Source: Clostridiales bacterium (GTDB lineage Bacteria; Bacillota; Clostridia; Christensenellales; Borkfalkiaceae). Taken from it: a stretch of 53,123 bases of DNA. Positions 34,803-41,637 of the stretch are shown here, in pieces. The stretch lies in contig SVHY01000009.1 of NCBI GenBank assembly GCA_015055545.1, positions 1 through 53,123 on the forward strand, read 5' to 3'. How positions within the stretch are numbered: the stretch's first letter is position 1; each line of letters opens with the position of its first letter. The notes below the pieces were generated by a model. It saw only the letters and a program-made list of their open reading frames with translations, made no database searches and was not told the origin of the DNA. Both the position numbers and the translations under genes were made by a program.

Positions 34803-35824
34803 ACGTTCCCCTGCTCCGCGGCAAGCTTCGCCGCTCTTCTTCTTTCTTTTCTGCGGTCATTCAATTTTTCACGGTGCGCCGCACGGTATGTTGCGTTTTT
34901 CGCCCTCAGCTCTTCACGGTGCGCCGCACGGTATGCTTTTTTATACGCCTTTATCTCTTCACGGTGCACCGCATGATATGTTGCCATTTGTGCTTTTATT
35001 TCTTCACGGTGCGCTGCACGGTATGCCGCTTTTTTCGCCTTTATTTCTTCACGGTGCGCCGCATGATATGTTGCGTCTTTCGCCCTCAACTCTTCACGGT
35101 GCGCCGCACGGTATGCCGCATTATATGCTTTTATTTCTTCACGGTGCGTTGCACGGTATGCCGCCGTTTGCGCTTTTATTTCTTCACAGTGCGTCGCGTA
35201 ATATGCTGCACCTTTCGTCCTCAACTCTTCACGGTGCGCCGCACGCCATGCCGAAACCGTCGCCGCGTATTTGTTTTTTCGTTCGGCGGCGATTGCCAAA
35301 CGTTGCGCTTTCATTTCTTCGCGCGCTTTTCGCCTGTCCGCGTGCGATTTGGGCAAAAGTTCGGCAAGCTCCGCGCCGTCTTCCAGCAAAGAAAAACGTT
35401 TCATAATCATTTTCACGAAATAATCGCCTTGACTCCAACCCGTCAGCGAAACCAGCTTTACAAGCGGCTTAATATTCTTGTACGCCCTGCGCTGTATGTT
35501 TTGCATATATTTAAACCAGTCAACGCCCAGCGCGCGCCCTACTTCTTGCGGTGTTTCGCGCCCTGACATCATACGCTTTAAAAATTCGCGCTCCGTACGG
35601 CTATATACTTTACGCATATAGCCCCAAAAGCCCTTTATAAATTGTGCTTTTGCCGCCGCGTCTTCCGTTTCAAGCGCCATATCTTCCGCGCTGTCCGTGT
35701 GTGCGTACAAGTCAAGACGGTTTGCGCCGCTCCCTTCTTCGTCGCCGCTTCGGTGGTGGTATTGTATGGGCGCGTCCACGCTCCGCCCGTATTGTAAAAC
35801 GCGTAATTCGCTTAATTTTGACAT
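34799..35824 (-). CDS. 15-aa-repeat protein with sigma-4-like helix-turn-helix
   Basis: 341 aa from the ATG at 35824 (AAGGAAG upstream); the longer frame start is inside the preceding gene. Residues 65-120 look like a sigma-70 region 4 or related helix-turn-helix: KVYSRTEREFLKRMMSGRET, then PQEVGRALGVDWFKYMQNIQ. Residues 192-326 are nine tandem copies of a 15-residue unit with consensus AYRAAHREEIKAKKA, strongly charged and helical, likely an extended rod. DNA for the repeat is 34847-35251. A basic tail follows. Possibly binds DNA or RNA polymerase for the element; function unproven. Confidence 0.72.
   Translation of the reverse strand: MSKLSELRVLQYGRSVDAPIQYHHRSGDEEGSGANRLDLYAHTDSAEDMALETEDAAAKAQFIKGFWGYMRKVYSRTEREFLKRMMSGRETPQEVGRALGVDWFKYMQNIQRRAYKNIKPLVKLVSLTGWSQGDYFVKMIMKRFSLLEDGAELAELLPKSHADRRKAREEMKAQRLAIAAERKNKYAATVSAWRAAHREELRTKGAAYYATHCEEIKAQTAAYRATHREEIKAYNAAYRAAHREELRAKDATYHAAHREEIKAKKAAYRAAHREEIKAQMATYHAVHREEIKAYKKAYRAAHREELRAKNATYRAAHREKLNDRRKERRRAAKLAAEQGNV
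34847..35251 (-). repeat. Nine tandem 45-bp coding repeats
   Basis: Nine 45-bp units in frame, each encoding a variant of A-[YW]-x-A-x-H-R-E-E-[IL]-[KR]-A-x-x-A. Copies differ at synonymous and non-synonymous sites. Copy number could change by slippage or recombination without frameshift. Confidence 0.85.
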
Positions 35825-36321
35825 AACGGATACTTCCTTAACTGCGGTATATAAAATTCGTCTACGCCGCCAACGGGCGCAAAACGACAGCAACGACTAA
35901 ACGCGCAACCTATTGCGCTATCCCAAGGGCGCAGCTTAACATACCCCGCGCCCACATCACAATATATTTGATGAACCAAATCCAGCGGCTCAACATGCGC
36001 GCATAATATTTTTTGATGACTAAAATAAAAGCTAAACCCGAACGCGTACAAATGCTTTTTGTTCTCTTCAAAAAATTCGTTCCACGCGTTTATATCGCCC
36101 GCATTTATGCGCGCGATTTGTTCGGGGGTCGTCTTCCAGCTTTTCAGCGTCAACCCCGCGGGCGTTTGCTCGATTTGTAAAACTTCAACCTTACCCGCCG
36201 AAAGCTGCTTTACGGTTTTTTCCCGTTTTTCACGTTGCGCAACTTTAATGAGCGCGTTAAAATCGATATCAAACCCGCTTTCCGCGTCTTCATATACTAC
36301 ACTTGCCACGCTGTCCGTCAT
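35812..36321 (-). CDS. Possible sigma-70 region 2-like protein of the element
   Basis: 169 aa from the ATG at 36321 with AAAGGAG 8 nt upstream. The middle, PEQIARINAGDINAWNEFFE then LDLVHQIYCDVGAGYV, resembles sigma region 2 (helix, then D-L-V-x-x-[IV]-[FY]). The C-terminus is rich in Cys and aromatic residues (CAFSRCCRFAPVGG) and stops where regions 3 and 4 should follow. The next gene, overlapping by 13 bp in another frame, carries a region 4-like helix-turn-helix. A split factor is therefore possible, but the match is by eye and weak. Confidence 0.55.
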   Translation of the reverse strand: MTDSVASVVYEDAESGFDIDFNALIKVAQREKREKTVKQLSAGKVEVLQIEQTPAGLTLKSWKTTPEQIARINAGDINAWNEFFEENKKHLYAFGFSFYFSHQKILCAHVEPLDLVHQIYCDVGAGYVKLRPWDSAIGCAFSRCCRFAPVGGVDEFYIPQLRKYPLCQN

Positions 36322-36628
36322 CGTTTCCACTCCTTTCCCTGTATTTTCCCGTAAACGCTGCGCGCCGTTCTCGCCCTGCCTTCTTGGCTCTGCATGCGCA
36401 GGCAAAAGCATGCTTTCCGCCGCAAAAGCTCCCAGACTTTGCCAGCGCGCAACGCCTTCGGAGTCCCGCTCCGTAGTCTGTGTCCTGCCCTACTTCACGG
36501 GATATTGTTTTTCCAAAGGGCGCAACGTTTGCTTGTTTGAATAATATTAAAGGTAGTAACATATGAAAAAATTTTTTTGGAGAATTTCATAACGTCGCAC
36601 CCTTTGGAAACTGTACCCGCGCAACAGC
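36322..36628. other. Intercistronic gap of the element operon
   Basis: 307 bp without an ORF that has a start and ribosome site. It contains GC-rich short inverted repeats (for example CTACGGAGCGGGACTCCG on the minus strand near 36463-36480). Probably an untranslated part of the operon messenger; nothing further can be named. Confidence 0.4.
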
Positions 36629-37099
36629 TCACGCGCTATTTTGTGGGGTGTTGCCTTTTTTGCGACGGTATTTGCTTAATAACTCGCGCGCGGGCGTTCT
36701 TTGCATTTCATTATATACCGTATCGAAATCTTCACAAGCGAGAACGTAAAGCCGCATTTCACTTTGAATTTCAAAAACAAGTTCAATTTCCGTGTGCTTA
36801 TCCGTATTTAAAACCGTATTTATACTTTCCTTACGTATTAACGCGCGCTTTTCGCTCATTTGGGTGTTGTGTACTTCCAACCAGCGCACCTCAAAAGGCA
36901 GCCGACTCATTTCATCGTGCTCAATTTTCGCCTTTACTTCGTCATACGCTTCACTCGACATAAAGGAAAAGCCGCCTTGCATATCAATTCTGCAACGTTC
37001 TTCTTCATCATCTTCCATTAAGCAAACAATATTGCTTGTCTTAATTAAAATAAGCCCGCTCTCGTTTGTTTTACTGTCTAAAATACTTACTCTTATCAT
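36629..37099 (-). CDS. 156-aa protein with two similar halves, unknown
   Basis: Start at 37099 with AAGGAG 7 nt upstream. Two halves look alike: LILIKTSNIVCLMEDD...ERCRIDMQGGFSFMSSEAYDE near 17-55 and ALIRKESINTVLNTDK...ELVFEIQSEMRLYVLACEDF near 86-125, each with strand-turn-strand and a closing Tyr/Asp helix start. This suggests an internal duplication of a small beta domain. First gene of the element operon, and the one under the XRE-controlled promoter. Family not recognised. Confidence 0.75.
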   Translation of the reverse strand: MIRVSILDSKTNESGLILIKTSNIVCLMEDDEEERCRIDMQGGFSFMSSEAYDEVKAKIEHDEMSRLPFEVRWLEVHNTQMSEKRALIRKESINTVLNTDKHTEIELVFEIQSEMRLYVLACEDFDTVYNEMQRTPARELLSKYRRKKGNTPQNSA

Positions 37100-37241
37100 T
37101 AAAAAACTCCTTTTTTGAAAAAACAGCCGTTATATCGGCTCGCCCACCGTATAACAGCTGTCTTTTCTTTTATATCCTTCGGCTGCGCTTTCGGGTCGCA
37201 ACCGCTCGACTTTTGCTATTTGATTGTTTCGGGGCGAGAAT

Positions 37242-37320
37242 GTGTAAGATTTAGCTTACACTTTATATTATAGCGTAAGATTTATCTTACGTCAAGCATT
37301 TTTCGTAAAAAATATCTTAC
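37242..37320. promoter_or_regulatory. Three GTAAG-type operators between divergent element genes
   Basis: Palindromes GTGTAAG-N6-CTTACAC (37242-37261), CGTAAGAT-TT-ATCTTACG (37274-37291, perfect) and a weaker GTAA-N7-CTTAC (37305-37320). The middle site fills the spacer of the minus-strand promoter; the third lies just before the XRE start. Confidence 0.82.
37267..37295 (-). promoter_or_regulatory. Promoter of the element operon
   Basis: Minus strand TTGACG (37295-37290), 17-nt spacer, TATAAT (37272-37267). The operator at 37274-37291 occupies the spacer. Confidence 0.82.
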
Positions 37321-37330
37321 AATTTTAATT

Positions 37331-37567
37331 ATGAAAAATCTTTTTGCCGTACGTCTTACGGATTTATTAAAAGAAAACAACCTTTCCAAGCGCGGATTTG
37401 CGGAAAAAATCGGTGTTTCCGCTATGAGTATTTCAGATTGGACAAACGGAAAGGTTCAACCGACCGCAGAAAATATTTATATAATCGCGGTCTATTTTGA
37501 CGTAACGGCGGATTACTTGCTCGGCTTGGAAGATGAAACAGGCGCAAAGGTTCATCAAAATTTTTAA
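37331..37567 (+). CDS. XRE-family repressor of the integrated element
   Basis: 78 aa with a Cro/CI helix-turn-helix at residues 18-55 (SKRGFAEKIGVSAMSISDWT). After it comes YFDVTADYLLGLED, a common XRE C-terminal helix. It is divergent to the integrase operon with three palindromes between. I infer that it holds the element silent, as a phage-type repressor does. No ribosome site is visible before the ATG. Confidence 0.88.
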   Translation: MKNLFAVRLTDLLKENNLSKRGFAEKIGVSAMSISDWTNGKVQPTAENIYIIAVYFDVTADYLLGLEDETGAKVHQNF

Positions 37568-37573
37568 AACCGT

Positions 37574-37608
37574 TTCCCGTTCTCAGACATCGGAGAACGG
37601 GATTTTTT
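37574..37608 (+). terminator. Terminator after the element repressor
   Basis: CCCGTTCTC pairs with GAGAACGGG, then seven T. Confidence 0.85.
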
Positions 37609-38560
37609 TATGCGTTTTTGCGCGCACAGTGCGCCCCATCGTGTCCGCCGACGTTCAAAAAACATGATTACAAATCCCGACGTCGGGATTTTTTTCGATT
37701 TTTCGCCCCATTTTTTCGGGGCGCGGTCCAGACACGCTACGCGGTCCAGACAGCTCAGCGGTTCGCGCGTTGCTCGCGCGCATGATTTTTACGGCTTCCC
37801 ACAGAATTTTTGCGGGGCGGCGGGGCGTTGGCAAATTCGGGGCTTGCGGCTTTGGCGACCTGCGCCCATGCGGCGCGCCGCTTTTGTGCGACAGGATTCG
37901 CCACATTGTCCGCAATTGCCCAAGCGACCGAAATTATGACAAAACGCCCCACCGCCTTTTTCCGCAAAAATTATCCATGCGACGTTATACTAACGCATGG
38001 AGCTATTAGACGAACTCCCGCCGCGCGCGCTTTTTTCCAGCCTTTCCAAGGGCGAAAGGGCGCACTCTGCCTTAAACGTACTTATTACAGCCGCTCTTTT
38101 GCCCCAGCTTCTACGCTACGCGGCACTTCTCACGGGTACTGAGTTAAGTCTAACTAAGTACCCGCGCGAAGTCTTTGACCGCCGCCCCTGCGGCGGGGAA
38201 ACTTAACATGTGCGGCTTGCGCCGCTGTTGCCTGCTTGTCCTTTTGCAAACGCCCTGTTTTTGGGCGTGGTTCTGCCTTGTTTTTAGGCAAAACCGCAAA
38301 CGCTCCCCGTTTCCGTCACAAATCCTTTTCGCCTGCATGCCCAGCGTACGGATTTATGTAAATCTGCTTGCGCCTTTCAACGCAACACGCACCACAACCA
38401 CTTGATTTTTTATTTTTTTTCGACGTCGCCAGCCACGACGTCTTACACGCAATTCCTACGGCGGCAGCGCGTACCTGACCTAATTTATATAAGGCGGTTT
38501 AAGGGTATGCTCCGCCTGCCCACGAAAAAAAACACACTCTTTCCGTCGGCTTTGCAAGCC
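37609..38560. other. Structured non-coding right end of the element
   Basis: About 950 bp with no supported gene; a 69-codon frame at 37997-38206 lacks a ribosome site and I do not call it. It has a palindrome AAATCCCGACGTCGGGATTT with T-run (37675-37694), CCATGCG/CGCATGG (37975-38000), a long hairpin at 38133-38164, and twin hairpins with identical TGTTTTT loops (38251-38267, 38274-38290). This could hold a replication or transfer origin. Confidence 0.5.
38133..38164. repeat. 32-nt near-perfect hairpin in the element right end
   Basis: CGGGTACT-G-AGTTA-AGTC-TAACT-A-AGTACCCG: 13 pairs with one internal mismatch and a 4-nt loop. A hairpin of this shape is typical of nick sites of rolling-circle replicons or transfer origins, but no Rep or relaxase gene is present. 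Confidence 0.6.
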
Positions 38561-38619
38561 TTGGAAATCGTGTGACTGGGAAAACTGGTCCGGAGGTTCG
38601 AATCCTCTTCTCTGCGCCA
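38561..38619 (+). repeat. attR: displaced 3' half of tRNA-Ser
   Basis: Begins with the 15-bp core and continues through variable arm (ACTGG/CTGGT with wobble pairs), T-arm CCGGAGGTTCGAATCC, acceptor TCTCTGC, and CCA. Together with 33737-33783 it rebuilds a complete tRNA-Ser. The tRNA lacks its 5' half here and is not functional. Confidence 0.88.
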
Positions 38620-38655
38620 ACGAAAACCGCACCCAATCGGGTGCGGTTTTTCGTT
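38620..38655 (+). terminator. Original tRNA-Ser terminator
   Basis: CGAAAACCGCACCC and GGGTGCGGTTTTTCG form a strong stem around AATC, directly after the CCA of the displaced tRNA half. Confidence 0.85.
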
Positions 38656-38760
38656 GCCGTGGAAGAGATTGAGAACGTACGCTTTATCGGAGGTTCGCTT
38701 ATCTCTCCACTTGCCCATCAAGCGACAAAACTTTGTTTGCGTGCAAACAAAATACTCTTC

Positions 38761-38961
38761 TCAATCCTCTTTAAATAATTGATGAATAGGAATTTTCAGG
38801 ACTCTCGATATACGCAATAATGCTCTAACGTCAAAATTATAATTTCCTTTCATGATTTTTCCATACGTTCTAAATTGTATTTTACATATTCTACAAAACG
38901 CGCTTTTGCTTAATTCGTTTTCTACTCTATATTCTTCTATTATTTCCGTTCTAATCTTCAT
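38761..38961 (-). CDS. Small helix-turn-helix protein (XRE-like)
   Basis: 66 aa. ENELSKSAFCRICKIQFRTY then GKIMKGNYNFDVRALLRISR fits a Cro-type fold with the recognition helix near 30-40. GGGAAG lies before the ATG. It is divergent to another XRE gene and has an operator inside its promoter. Two regulators facing each other resemble a bistable or self-limiting switch; targets beyond the pair are not visible. Confidence 0.78.
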   Translation of the reverse strand: MKIRTEIIEEYRVENELSKSAFCRICKIQFRTYGKIMKGNYNFDVRALLRISRVLKIPIHQLFKED

Positions 38962-38975
38962 TACTTTCTTCCCTG

Positions 38976-39045
38976 TTCCTTTTTAGGAATAATTATACCA
39001 TTCCTGTTTAGGAATGTCAAGTGTTTTTATTCCTAAAATGGAATA
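38976..39045. promoter_or_regulatory. Three ATTCC-type operators between two XRE genes
   Basis: TTCCT-TTTT-AGGAA (38976-38989), CATTCCT-GTTT-AGGAATG (38999-39016, perfect) and TATTCC-TAAAAT-GGAATA (39028-39045, perfect). The middle site fills the spacer of the minus-strand promoter; the third overlaps the TATAAT at 39044-39049 of the plus-strand gene. Confidence 0.85.
38992..39020 (-). promoter_or_regulatory. Promoter of the 66-aa regulator with operator in the spacer
   Basis: Minus strand TTGACA (39020-39015), 17-nt spacer, TATAAT (38997-38992). Confidence 0.85.
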
Positions 39046-39068
39046 TAATATATGCAAGGAGAAAAAAT

Positions 39069-39272
39069 ATGAAAATTTTTGCGGAGCGATTAAAAGATTT
39101 AAGACTTGAAAAAAGATTATCGATACAGGCGTTGAGCAAAGAAGTGAATATCGGTGTTGCATCTATTTGCCGTTGGGAAAATTGTCAAGCTGACGTAAAA
39201 GGTTCTCAACTCGTCGTTCTCGCTAAGTATTTTGACGTTACGATTGATTATTTAATGGGATTAGAAAATTAA
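39069..39272 (+). CDS. XRE-family transcriptional regulator
   Basis: 67 aa from the ATG at 39069 with AAGGAG 7 nt upstream; the earlier frame start at 39021 lies in the operator region. Helix-turn-helix RLSIQALSKEVNIGVASICR, then the C-terminal YFDVTIDYLMGLEN shared with the element repressor. It probably represses itself and the divergent 66-aa gene through the ATTCC palindromes. Confidence 0.88.
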   Translation: MKIFAERLKDLRLEKRLSIQALSKEVNIGVASICRWENCQADVKGSQLVVLAKYFDVTIDYLMGLEN

Positions 39273-39287
39273 ATTTTATATATTAAA

Positions 39288-39328
39288 AACAGCACTCGAA
39301 AGCTTGTCTTTCGAGTGCTGTTTTTTAC
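39288..39328. terminator. Bidirectional terminator
   Basis: AACAGCACTCGAAAG and CTTTCGAGTGCTGTT form a 15-bp stem around CTTGT, with A-run and T-run on its sides, between convergent genes. Confidence 0.9.
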
Positions 39329-39333
39329 TATTT

Positions 39334-40179
39334 TCATTCTTCCGTTTCTTGCGTTGCCGCGACTTCTAACTGCGGTTCGTCCGTAGATACGGGCTGCGTT
39401 TTCTTCGATTCACCCAAGTAATGGAAACAGGTGTTCCTGCCCTTGTCTATAACGTATATAATCGAGAACACGAGCGCGCCCGCTGCCTCCACGAGCATAT
39501 CGTGCATGGTATCGATTTTACCCGTATCCAGCAAGCCGTTGAGCTGATACACCGTTCCGTCCGCGCCTTGGATCGTCGTCGTAATCGAGCCAGCGTCTAA
39601 AAGCTCGCCCGTGACGTACCCCTTATCTATATCGTTCAGCAAATACGAACGCAAGCTATATAAAATGCTATCCTTCTGCATATCCGTGCCAAAGCAGGTA
39701 TCCAAGAAGTATTCGACGAACTCCCAAAGCATGGAAAGCCCCAGCGAGAACATGAACCCGCAAATCACGCAAAGCCATATGTTACATTCGTCCGTTTTCA
39801 AAAAGACCTTGGGCAGGTATGCGCCGAACAACGCAAACACCACGCCGCCCGTCATATGTAAAAGCTTATCCCACCACGATATGTAATAATACAATCCGTA
39901 CGTATGACCAAGCGTCGGACACACCGAATACGCCAAAATGAAAAAGTACACGGGCGTAGCGATTCGGAACTTGCAAAGCCCTTGCATAATATCCGCTATA
40001 CTTACGGCGACAATCCCAAATACGCACATAATCGCTTGCGTTATCACCGCTTTGCCCATAAAATACGCCACCGTAAAATACACCAACGACACTACGAGAA
40101 ATAGCTCCAAAGCCAAATACACGCCCAGTCGCAAAAGATTTTCTTTCGTATACGGTTTAAACGTTTTCAACGGTTGCAT
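39334..40179 (-). CDS. YjdF/DUF2238-like membrane protein
   Basis: 281 aa with GAGGTG before the ATG. About seven membrane helices. The conserved loop YYISWWDKLLHMTGGVVFALF near 105-125 and MLWEFVEYFLDTCFGTDMQKDSI near 158-180 match the YjdF/DUF2238 group. Function of the family is unknown. A 65-aa loop and a Pro/Gln/Glu-rich C-terminus follow. It has its own promoter and a shared terminator. Confidence 0.78.
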   Translation of the reverse strand: MQPLKTFKPYTKENLLRLGVYLALELFLVVSLVYFTVAYFMGKAVITQAIMCVFGIVAVSIADIMQGLCKFRIATPVYFFILAYSVCPTLGHTYGLYYYISWWDKLLHMTGGVVFALFGAYLPKVFLKTDECNIWLCVICGFMFSLGLSMLWEFVEYFLDTCFGTDMQKDSILYSLRSYLLNDIDKGYVTGELLDAGSITTTIQGADGTVYQLNGLLDTGKIDTMHDMLVEAAGALVFSIIYVIDKGRNTCFHYLGESKKTQPVSTDEPQLEVAATQETEE

Positions 40180-40197
40180 TTCTTCACCTCAAAAATT

Positions 40198-40227
40198 AGT
40201 ATACCATATTTTACCGCGGCTCGTCAA
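40198..40227 (-). promoter_or_regulatory. Promoter of the YjdF-like gene
   Basis: Minus strand TTGACG (40227-40222), 18-nt spacer, TATACT (40203-40198). Confidence 0.75.
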
Positions 40228-40307
40228 GGCTTTTGTAAAACAAACCGAGAAATTTTTCTACTTAACAATATTACTAAATTTTTCTAAAACAAAATACGAA
40301 CAAATGT

Positions 40308-40336
40308 TTGACTTTTGCTAAAATTTGGGGTATAAT
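40308..40336 (+). promoter_or_regulatory. Promoter of the radical SAM gene, no leader
   Basis: TTGACT (40308-40313), 17-nt spacer, TATAAT (40331-40336). The ATG at 40343 is 7 nt after the -10, where the transcript should begin, so the messenger is probably leaderless. Confidence 0.8.
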
Positions 40337-40342
40337 GTGGGT

Positions 40343-41617
40343 ATGATTACGCAAGAAAAGCTGACAATTTTAACCGAGAGCGCGAAATACGACGTATCTT
40401 GTTCGTCGTCGGGAAGCAACAGAAAGAACGCGGGCGGTATGGGGAACGGATACGTTTCGGGGTGCTGTCATTCGTTCACGCCCGACGGGCGGTGCGTTTC
40501 GCTGTTAAAAATCCTACTTTCCAACGATTGCGTATACGATTGCAAATACTGCCCTAACCGCAAGGCGGCGGACGTGCCACGCGTAACCGCTACACCCGAA
40601 GAGATTTGCGAGCTGACGATGGATTTTTATAAACGGAATTATATCGAGGGTTTGTTCCTATCGTCCGCGGTGCATAAGAACCCTGATTATACTATGGAAC
40701 GGCTACTGCTCGTGGTGAAAAAGTTGCGTACGGAATACGGTTTTCACGGGTATATACATTTAAAAGGCATACCGCGCGCAGACGAGCGTATGACGAACGA
40801 GGCGGCGAGATACGTCGATAGAATGAGTTACAATATCGAACTGCCGAGCGAAAAGAGTTTGAAACTGCTCGCCCCGCAAAAGGATAAGCAAAGCGTTTTG
40901 ACGCCGATGAAAGACTTGACGCTTGCAAAAACGGCGTTCTTGGAAGATCGGAAAAAAGGCATTATCAAACGCGGTTCGTTTTTGCCTGCAGGACAAACCA
41001 CGCAAATGGTCGTGGGGGTATCCCCTGAATCGGACGGGCAAATTTTGCGTTTAACACAGGCTCTGTATCGAAAAATGCAATTAAAGCGCGTGTATTATTC
41101 GGCGTACGTACCCGTCGTTCACGACAAGCTCTTGCCCGAGCAAGGCGCGGGACAACTGCGTGAACACAGACTGTATCAAGCGGACTGGTTGTTACGCTTT
41201 TACGGATTCTCCGTGGAGGAAATTGCTGGCGAGGACGAAAATTTGCCCATGGACGTAGACCCGAAATGCGCTTGGGCGCTCAAAAATATGCATTTATTTC
41301 CCGTAGAAATCAACCGCGCGCCGCTGGATACGTTGCTCCGCGTGCCGGGGTTGGGCGGAAAAAACGCGCATAAAATTATCGAGGCGCGCAAATACGCAAA
41401 GCTGACGTTTGAGGACTTAATCAAAATGCGTGTCGCTCTAAAACGCGCGAAACATTTTATCACTTGCGGCGGCAAATTTTTCGGCGAAAAAAACGAGCAC
41501 GCCGTGCGCGGTTTGCTTGCCGCCGCGGAAACGCAAGAAAGCGCCAAGCAGTTGAGTTTGTTTTCCGCGTTATCCACACCTGAAAACGCAATGCTTGCAT
41601 TACACGGACAATTTTAA
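40343..41617 (+). CDS. Putative DNA modification/repair radical SAM protein
   Basis: 424 aa from the ATG at 40343. SNDCVYDCKYCPNRKAADVP near residue 55-74 holds the C-x3-C-x2-C cluster motif. The C-terminal part has a helix-hairpin-helix, DTLLRVPGLGGKNAHKIIEA near 330-349, which binds DNA. This matches the radical SAM family that occurs next to a DUF4130 or uracil-DNA-glycosylase-like partner. Its reaction is unknown; a role in DNA base repair or modification is inferred. The partner gene follows by 20 bp. Confidence 0.9.
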   Translation: MITQEKLTILTESAKYDVSCSSSGSNRKNAGGMGNGYVSGCCHSFTPDGRCVSLLKILLSNDCVYDCKYCPNRKAADVPRVTATPEEICELTMDFYKRNYIEGLFLSSAVHKNPDYTMERLLLVVKKLRTEYGFHGYIHLKGIPRADERMTNEAARYVDRMSYNIELPSEKSLKLLAPQKDKQSVLTPMKDLTLAKTAFLEDRKKGIIKRGSFLPAGQTTQMVVGVSPESDGQILRLTQALYRKMQLKRVYYSAYVPVVHDKLLPEQGAGQLREHRLYQADWLLRFYGFSVEEIAGEDENLPMDVDPKCAWALKNMHLFPVEINRAPLDTLLRVPGLGGKNAHKIIEARKYAKLTFEDLIKMRVALKRAKHFITCGGKFFGEKNEHAVRGLLAAAETQESAKQLSLFSALSTPENAMLALHGQF

Positions 41618-41637
41618 ACACGTTTGGGGGGAGTATC

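Larger units (their letters stand above)
33784..38575. mobile_element. 4.8-kb integrated element in tRNA-Ser
   Basis: Bounded by the 15-bp direct repeats described as attL and attR. Contents from left: tyrosine integrase, 15-aa-repeat protein with a sigma-4-like helix-turn-helix, possible sigma-2-like protein, unknown 156-aa protein (all minus strand, one operon), a divergent XRE repressor, and about 1 kb of structured non-coding DNA at the right end. No relaxase, capsid or recognised replication protein is seen, so it is probably a mobilisable or satellite-like element, or a reduced one. Confidence 0.8.

Noticed and set aside
36290-36562. 90-codon minus-strand frame between element genes
   Set aside because: It overlaps the start of the next gene, has no ribosome site, and its composition is Arg/Ala/Gly-rich as in non-coding DNA.
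37655-37915. 86-codon minus-strand frame in the element right end
   Set aside because: It runs through a palindromic terminator-like sequence, and no ribosome site is present.
37997-38206. 69-codon plus-strand frame beginning MELLDELPPRAL
   Set aside because: The composition is not absurd, but there is no ribosome site, and the frame crosses the 32-nt hairpin; kept as non-coding.
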